A stretch of 64,000 bases of DNA, from positions 1,049,352 through 1,113,351 of the forward strand of contig JAUJNR010000002.1 of NCBI GenBank assembly GCA_030448055.1, given 5' to 3'. The translations under genes and the position numbers were made by a program. Within the stretch, counting starts at the first letter, position 1, and each line of letters starts with the position of its first letter. Source of the stretch: Pyrinomonadaceae bacterium (GTDB lineage Bacteria > Acidobacteriota > Blastocatellia > Pyrinomonadales > Pyrinomonadaceae). Below the pieces are notes generated by a model. The model saw only the letters and a program-made list of their open reading frames with translations, had not been told where the DNA came from and searched no databases. This document shows positions 58,979-64,000 of the stretch, in pieces.

Positions 58979-60130
58979 TTATAAATTCAAAATGCCGGGA
59001 GAAAGATATTCGCGCCCGCCGATTTCGACGGAAATGCTTGGAAAATCAACGGTTCGCGTTAACGTTTCAATTTCGCCCGCAACAAGCAAATTGGTTTCTT
59101 CCACTTTCGTTCCCGTTATTGAAGGATTCCACGCAAACGCTTGATTCGGAAAAACCGTTTCGGCTGATTTCGGATGCGCCGTCCAATCGCGCGTTTTATA
59201 TCCGGTCGCGCCGCCTTGGTGATGCAGATTTATTTCGTTGGCAAAACCTTTTTCGGCGTAAGCATCGGCGGCGATTCGGTAAAGTTCCGCGCCGTTTTTT
59301 CCAATCCTTGTTTCGGAAAGAAGTTTGGCGAAAACGTATGCGGCAGCCTCGGTTTTGCACTTTAATTCATCAGGAACTTTTCCGGCGCAGACGATGCGGC
59401 TTAAATTTGCAATCAAACCTTCGCGTTTGGCGCAAATCACGATTAAAAGAACTTTTTTCCAAATGTTTTCGGTGGGAATCGGATGACGAAATTTTTCGAT
59501 GCGCTCGTCGGCGGCAACCAGAGTAACAACTGCGCTGATATTAAATTTCGCCAATTCGTTTCGTGTTTTTCGCGCGATTTCCAATTCGGTTTCGCCGGGC
59601 TTGATATTTTCAAACAAATTGCCGATTGCCGCGCCCGCGTCTTTTCCGAGTTCTCGGTATCTTTCAATTTCCGGGTTGGTCAAACTGTAACGACATTGTG
59701 AAATCGAATTTTCAAGCAAACGAATTTTATTGTGCAAAAACAAATCCGAAGCGATTTGCGTCTTGTTTTCCAAAAGCGATTTCGCTTTTTCGATGACAAA
59801 ATCGCCGATTGATTTTTCGTCCTGCCAGGCATACTCGATTGGTTCAAAATCTTCCGCTGAAATCTCTTCGGTTAAAAGGCGCGTCATTTCGATGTTATTT
59901 GCCAGCACGAATTTTTTGCCGTCGCGTCTAACTAACAAAAAACACGCACCGTTTTCTTTGCTTAAATCAATACCGTTGGATTTTCCGCCGGAAAGCCACG
60001 CGAAATTGTATTGCGCGTTTATCAAAACGCCGTCCAGATTTTGCGCGTCGAGCATTTTTTGCAACCGTTCGGTTTTTTCTTCTATTTCGGAATTCACAAA
60101 AATAATTTTTAATCGTCCCGTTTTGCGCAA
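58979..60130 (-). CDS. M24-family (Xaa-Pro peptidase-like) protein
   Basis: Creatinase-type N-domain; GAAIGNLFENIKPGETELEIARKTRNELAKF; NEINLHHQGGATGYKTRDW; TLTRTVDFPSI. Confidence 0.82.
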   Translation of the reverse strand: MRKTGRLKIIFVNSEIEEKTERLQKMLDAQNLDGVLINAQYNFAWLSGGKSNGIDLSKENGACFLLVRRDGKKFVLANNIEMTRLLTEEISAEDFEPIEYAWQDEKSIGDFVIEKAKSLLENKTQIASDLFLHNKIRLLENSISQCRYSLTNPEIERYRELGKDAGAAIGNLFENIKPGETELEIARKTRNELAKFNISAVVTLVAADERIEKFRHPIPTENIWKKVLLIVICAKREGLIANLSRIVCAGKVPDELKCKTEAAAYVFAKLLSETRIGKNGAELYRIAADAYAEKGFANEINLHHQGGATGYKTRDWTAHPKSAETVFPNQAFAWNPSITGTKVEETNLLVAGEIETLTRTVDFPSISVEIGGREYLSPGILNL

Positions 60131-60242
60131 ACACGGATAAACACCGATGGAAAAAGATTTTATTGAGTTAATCCTGCTTATTCCGTTTTGATTTATCTTT
60201 GATTTATCTAAGTTTATCCGTGCAAATCTGAGGGTAAATTAC

Positions 60243-61019
60243 CTACTGATTTACGCCGCTCGCCAGAAATCCGCCGTCCACGACTAAAATTTCGCCCGTC
60301 ACGAAACTTGCCGCGTCCGAAGCTAAAAATACCGCCGCGCCCGCGAGTTCTTCGACTTTGCCGAAACGCTTCATCGGCGTACGAAGTTGAAATTCGCGCC
60401 CGCGTTCGGATTCGTCCAGTAATTTTTGATTCAGTGCGGTGCGAAAAACGCCCGGAGCAATTGCGTTGACATTGACGCCTCTGGCAGACCATTCGACCGC
60501 TAAAGATTTAGTAAGGCTGGCGACGGCGGCTTTCGACGCCGAATACGCGGCGACTTCGTAAAGCGCGACGAATGTCGAAAGCGAAGCGATATTGATAATC
60601 CGTCCGTATCCGCGCTCGACCATATGACCGCCGAAAATCTGACACGCGCGCAAAGTTCCGGTTAGATTGGTTTCGATAATATCGCTCCAGTCTTCTTCAG
60701 AAAATTCGAGCGTCGGAGCGCGTTTAGTGCGTCCGGCGGAATTGACTAAAATATCAACTTTACCGAAAGCCGCGAGCGCTTCGTCTAAAACCCTTTGCAA
60801 AGACGAACGGTCTGATACATCCGAGGCGACGCGAAGGCTTTTTCGTCCGCGTTCTTCGATTTCGGCGGCAGCCGCTTCAACCTGCTCGATTCGTCTGGAT
60901 GTCGGAACAACGTCAGCACCGGCTTCTGCTAAACCGTGTGCAATAGCGCGTCCGATGCCTGAGGTTCCGCCGATCACGACCGCTGTTTTTCCGTCCAATT
61001 CAAGGGCTTTGAAACTCAT
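60243..61019 (-). CDS. Short-chain dehydrogenase/reductase (KduD / glucose-1-dehydrogenase-like)
   Basis: GKTAVVIGGTSGIGRAIAHGLAEAGADVV, YxxxK YSASKAAVASLTKSLAVEWSARGVNVNAIAPGVF, TGEILVVDGGFLASGV. Confidence 0.93.
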   Translation of the reverse strand: MSFKALELDGKTAVVIGGTSGIGRAIAHGLAEAGADVVPTSRRIEQVEAAAAEIEERGRKSLRVASDVSDRSSLQRVLDEALAAFGKVDILVNSAGRTKRAPTLEFSEEDWSDIIETNLTGTLRACQIFGGHMVERGYGRIINIASLSTFVALYEVAAYSASKAAVASLTKSLAVEWSARGVNVNAIAPGVFRTALNQKLLDESERGREFQLRTPMKRFGKVEELAGAAVFLASDAASFVTGEILVVDGGFLASGVNQ

Positions 61020-61063
61020 TCGTTTTATTGTTTGCGTAACGCCGGAAAGTTGGAATTAACAAA

Positions 61064-61077
61064 AGGTAAAACCAATT
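61064..61077. promoter_or_regulatory. Candidate operator AGGTAAAACCAATT
   Basis: Contains GGTAAAACCA, also found at 61229-61238 and (rc) at 38143-38152. Confidence 0.5.
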
Positions 61078-61226
61078 AATATTTAAGATTGTAAATTTGT
61101 AACATTTGCAGAATGTTTTTGTCAAATCATTTTAAGCGCAAGCCATTTTATATTATGAATATTTTCGTTGTGCAGGTCTTGCCTTTTTTTTGGTAAAATG
61201 TTACAAATTTTCATACTGTTTTAGAA

Positions 61227-61238
61227 TTGGTAAAACCA
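61227..61238. promoter_or_regulatory. Candidate operator TTGGTAAAACCA
   Basis: Second GGTAAAACCA in the divergent SDR / NagB-like intergenic region. Confidence 0.5.
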
Positions 61239-61309
61239 CTTAACGAATTTTATCCCCAATAATGATAAAATAAAAGCTCGAAATCAAATAGATAAATAAA
61301 TAAATAAAA

Positions 61310-62248
61310 ATGTCTGCTTCAGTCCAACAAAAAATCGTTCGTCGTCAATTTGAGGAAAATATTTGGCTTGCGCGCGAGAACGACAAAATCCGGGAAATCT
61401 TCGCCTGCTCATCAATTGAACCTTATAAATTTGAAGTTTTAGAATCCGAAGAAGCGGTCGGTCAGGCAATGTTCAACGAATTGCAGAAAACCGCAACTGA
61501 GAAAACCGGCGATTTAACGATTGTTCTGCTCGGCGGACGAGGCGCGCAAGCGATGTATCGTTTGATAAATAAGAAAGCCGAGACCGGCGAGATTGATGAT
61601 TTGCTCGGGCGGCTGCACGTTTTCACGCAGGACGCGCTCGCGCCGATACGAATGAACAACGCTTTTAGCTTCGTCCGCGATTTTGAAAGATTGCTCGGCG
61701 ACGCTTTTTTCAAAAAAATCAAAAGTTTTACGCCGATGCAAACCGACACAAATGATTTGGAAACGGCTTTGGCCGATTATCTAGAAAAATTAGAAAATTT
61801 GGGCGGAATTGACATCTTTTTTCTAGGACTTGGACCGGAAGCCAAAGCGGCTTCGCATCTTTGTTATATTAAACCTGATTCAGGTGCAAAATATAATGAT
61901 TTAGCGGGAATAATACCGATTTCACAAACAATTCTCGAACATCACATCAGCAAATTCAAAGCAGGTGGAAGCGCGGTCAGCGAAACGGACGAAGCCGAAA
62001 CGCGCGGCGCGACGCATATTTTAACTCTCGGACCGTCTGCGATTTTGGGCGCTGGAAAAATCGTTCAATCAATCGTTGACGCCGCTACCGCGCCCGCCAA
62101 GAAAGAGAGTTTCAAGCGCGTTCTGGATACGAAAATTTCTGACGATTTGCCAATGCGCGAAGCGCAAATGGATGAAAATCCCGGCTTGTGGCTGCGGCTG
62201 CACCCAAATGTTCGTTCACTGGTGTTGCCGAATTTGCTTGACGAGTAA
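61310..62248 (+). CDS. Glucosamine-6-phosphate deaminase / 6-phosphogluconolactonase-superfamily protein
   Basis: LTIVLLGGRGAQAMYRLINKK, DDLLGRLHVFTQDALAPI, GGIDIFFLGLGPEAKAASHLCYI, THILTLGPSAILGAGKIV. Confidence 0.78.
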   Translation: MSASVQQKIVRRQFEENIWLARENDKIREIFACSSIEPYKFEVLESEEAVGQAMFNELQKTATEKTGDLTIVLLGGRGAQAMYRLINKKAETGEIDDLLGRLHVFTQDALAPIRMNNAFSFVRDFERLLGDAFFKKIKSFTPMQTDTNDLETALADYLEKLENLGGIDIFFLGLGPEAKAASHLCYIKPDSGAKYNDLAGIIPISQTILEHHISKFKAGGSAVSETDEAETRGATHILTLGPSAILGAGKIVQSIVDAATAPAKKESFKRVLDTKISDDLPMREAQMDENPGLWLRLHPNVRSLVLPNLLDE

Positions 62249-62342
62249 AAAAGATTCAGCATTTTTACAAAAACAGTTCGCATTGAAATCCTAATAAATC
62301 ATTTGGTTACACGAATTTTCCTCATTAATTTTTTTATTAATT

Positions 62343-63917
62343 ATGATCGACAACGAAGTACAAACAATCGCGCCCGTGAGCGACTACGCGATTATCGTTG
62401 ATTCGCGCGATAACGTGGCAGTTGTAAAAAACGAAACGAGAAGCGGAATCGTTCTTGCTTTGCCGAATGGCGAAACGGTAACGCTCAAATCCGCCGTGCC
62501 GCCCGGACATCGTTTCGCTACGCGCGCAATTCCCGCCGGCGAATACGTCCGTCAATATAACCAACCGATTGGAACTTCGCTCGGAATCGAAGAAGGCGAA
62601 CAGGTAACTCACGAAAATATGACGAACGACGTTCCCGTCGTGCGCGATTTACCCGAAGATTTACACACGCCTGCGCCCGATTACATCGACGTTTCCGAGC
62701 GCGAAACTTTTATGGGTTTTCGCCGCCCGGATGGTCGGGTCGGAACGCGCAATTTCGTTTTGATTGTGCCGACTTCGATGTGTTCGAGCCACGAAGCGCA
62801 GCAAATTTCGATGATGGCGGAATTTCTGCATTACAAACGCGAAAAATATTCGAATGTGGACGGCGTGGTGGCGATTCCGCATAACAAAGGCTGCGGCTGT
62901 CAGGACGGCTCGAATCTCGACATAATGCTCCGTACGCTCGCCAATTACGCCGACCACCCGAACGTCGGCGGCGTCGTTTTGATTGACTTGGGCTGCGAAA
63001 AAACGAATCTCGCAAAGGTCGAAAAATATCTGTTGAAGCGGGAAATTTCTTTTAACAAGCCGGTCGCTAAAATCGGCATACAGGAAATCGGCGGCACGCA
63101 GGCGGCAATCGAGCGCGGCTTGAAGATTGTTCGGGAAATGCTGCCACAGGTGAATGAATCTGTCCGTGAAGAAGCTTCGGCGAGCGAGTTGGTACTGGGT
63201 GTCAAATGCGGTTCAAGCGACGGCTTTTCCGGTATTTCGGCTAATCCCGCTTTAGGCAGAGCGTCTGATTTACTGGTGCGAAACGGCGGAACCGTTTTAA
63301 TTACGGAAATACCGGAATTTTGCGGTGCAGAACACATCGTGGCAAACCGGGCGAAAAACGCCGAAACAGGTCGGGCAATTTACAGAATGATTGATTGGTA
63401 TAAGGAATACGCCTCGAAATTCGGCGGCGTTTTGAATAATAATCCTAGTCCCGGCAACATTGCAGGCGGGCTTTTGAACATCACAATAAAATCGCTGGGC
63501 GCGATGTCGAAAGCCGGAACGACCCGCGTCGAAGGCGTCTGCGAATATGCCGAAGCGCCTAAAAATAAAGGTTTAAATTTGATGCAGGGACCCGGCTACG
63601 ACCAGGAATCCACACCCGGTTTGGTTGCGGCGGGCGCAACGGTCGTCGTCTTTACAACCGGCAACGGCACTACAATCGGCAATGCAATCGCGCCGGTCAT
63701 AAAACTGGCTTCCAACAACCGCGTCTTTGAAAAAATGAACCGTGACATAGACGTTTCCGCCGGAAATATTATTGAAGGAACCGAAACGATTGACGAAGCT
63801 GGTGAGCGAGTGTTCAAGTACGTTCTTAAAGTTTCAAGCGGCGAAATTTTAGCCAGAGCCGAAGAGAACAAACACCGAGAGTTTCAATTTTGGGCAGAAC
63901 AAACCGTCACCTTATAA
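62343..63917 (+). CDS. uxaA: Altronate dehydratase (UxaA family; SAF N-terminus plus dehydratase domain)
   Basis: GFRRPDGRVGTRNFVLIVPTSMCSSHEA, PHNKGCGCQDGSN, LGVKCGSSDGFSGISANPALGRASDLLVRNGGTVLITEIPEFCGAEHI. Confidence 0.9.
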   Translation: MIDNEVQTIAPVSDYAIIVDSRDNVAVVKNETRSGIVLALPNGETVTLKSAVPPGHRFATRAIPAGEYVRQYNQPIGTSLGIEEGEQVTHENMTNDVPVVRDLPEDLHTPAPDYIDVSERETFMGFRRPDGRVGTRNFVLIVPTSMCSSHEAQQISMMAEFLHYKREKYSNVDGVVAIPHNKGCGCQDGSNLDIMLRTLANYADHPNVGGVVLIDLGCEKTNLAKVEKYLLKREISFNKPVAKIGIQEIGGTQAAIERGLKIVREMLPQVNESVREEASASELVLGVKCGSSDGFSGISANPALGRASDLLVRNGGTVLITEIPEFCGAEHIVANRAKNAETGRAIYRMIDWYKEYASKFGGVLNNNPSPGNIAGGLLNITIKSLGAMSKAGTTRVEGVCEYAEAPKNKGLNLMQGPGYDQESTPGLVAAGATVVVFTTGNGTTIGNAIAPVIKLASNNRVFEKMNRDIDVSAGNIIEGTETIDEAGERVFKYVLKVSSGEILARAEENKHREFQFWAEQTVTL

Positions 63918-64000
63918 ATTTCGTTCCTCAGAGACGGCAAACAACAGATTTGTTTGGCAGGTAAAGTAAATACGTTATTTGTTCCAGAGGAGGAAAGATT

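Overview
The 64 kb window looks like an Acidobacteria-type chromosome: Oar/TonB-type receptor, VWFA-related secreted protein, FG-GAP repeats and many lipid-exported hydrolases. The lineage is inferred from gene content only. (A) ~1-17.8 kb is a decayed mobile/defence island: an excisionase-like HTH gene, a CHC2/Toprim primase running off the left edge, a complete type I R-M operon (hsdM-hsdS-hsdR), a truncated nuclease, and HNH and RusA-like genes each split by a different IS3-family element. (B) ~17.8-37.3 kb is housekeeping and accessory material: S58 peptidase, VWFA protein, EamA transporter, serine hydrolase, an M24/DSD1/M20 cluster, a REC-PAS-GGDEF-EAL protein and a kelch/FG-GAP protein. 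(C) ~37.6-63.9 kb is a large pectin/hexuronate utilisation locus: TonB receptor, CE8-PL10 and Ig-CE8-MBG-PL1 fusions, GH28, Gfo/Idh, CE12, GH105, cupin, FadR-type GntR regulator, KDPG aldolase pseudogene, MFS, M24, SDR, NagB/PGL-like and altronate dehydratase. Seven IS elements could be delimited: two identical IS3 copies 24,072 bp apart, three further IS3, one IS1595 and one IS630. TSDs were readable for five. The most unusual item is a compact, apparently orphan transcription unit at 29.36-29.78 kb: an exact sigma54 -24/-12 match, a Shine-Dalgarno, a 25-aa microprotein and a terminator-like hairpin, with a row of palindromes upstream. The second is a candidate operator family (GGTAAAACCA / ATTGGTAATACCAAT) that may define the pectin regulon. 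No rRNA, tRNA or CRISPR array was recognised.
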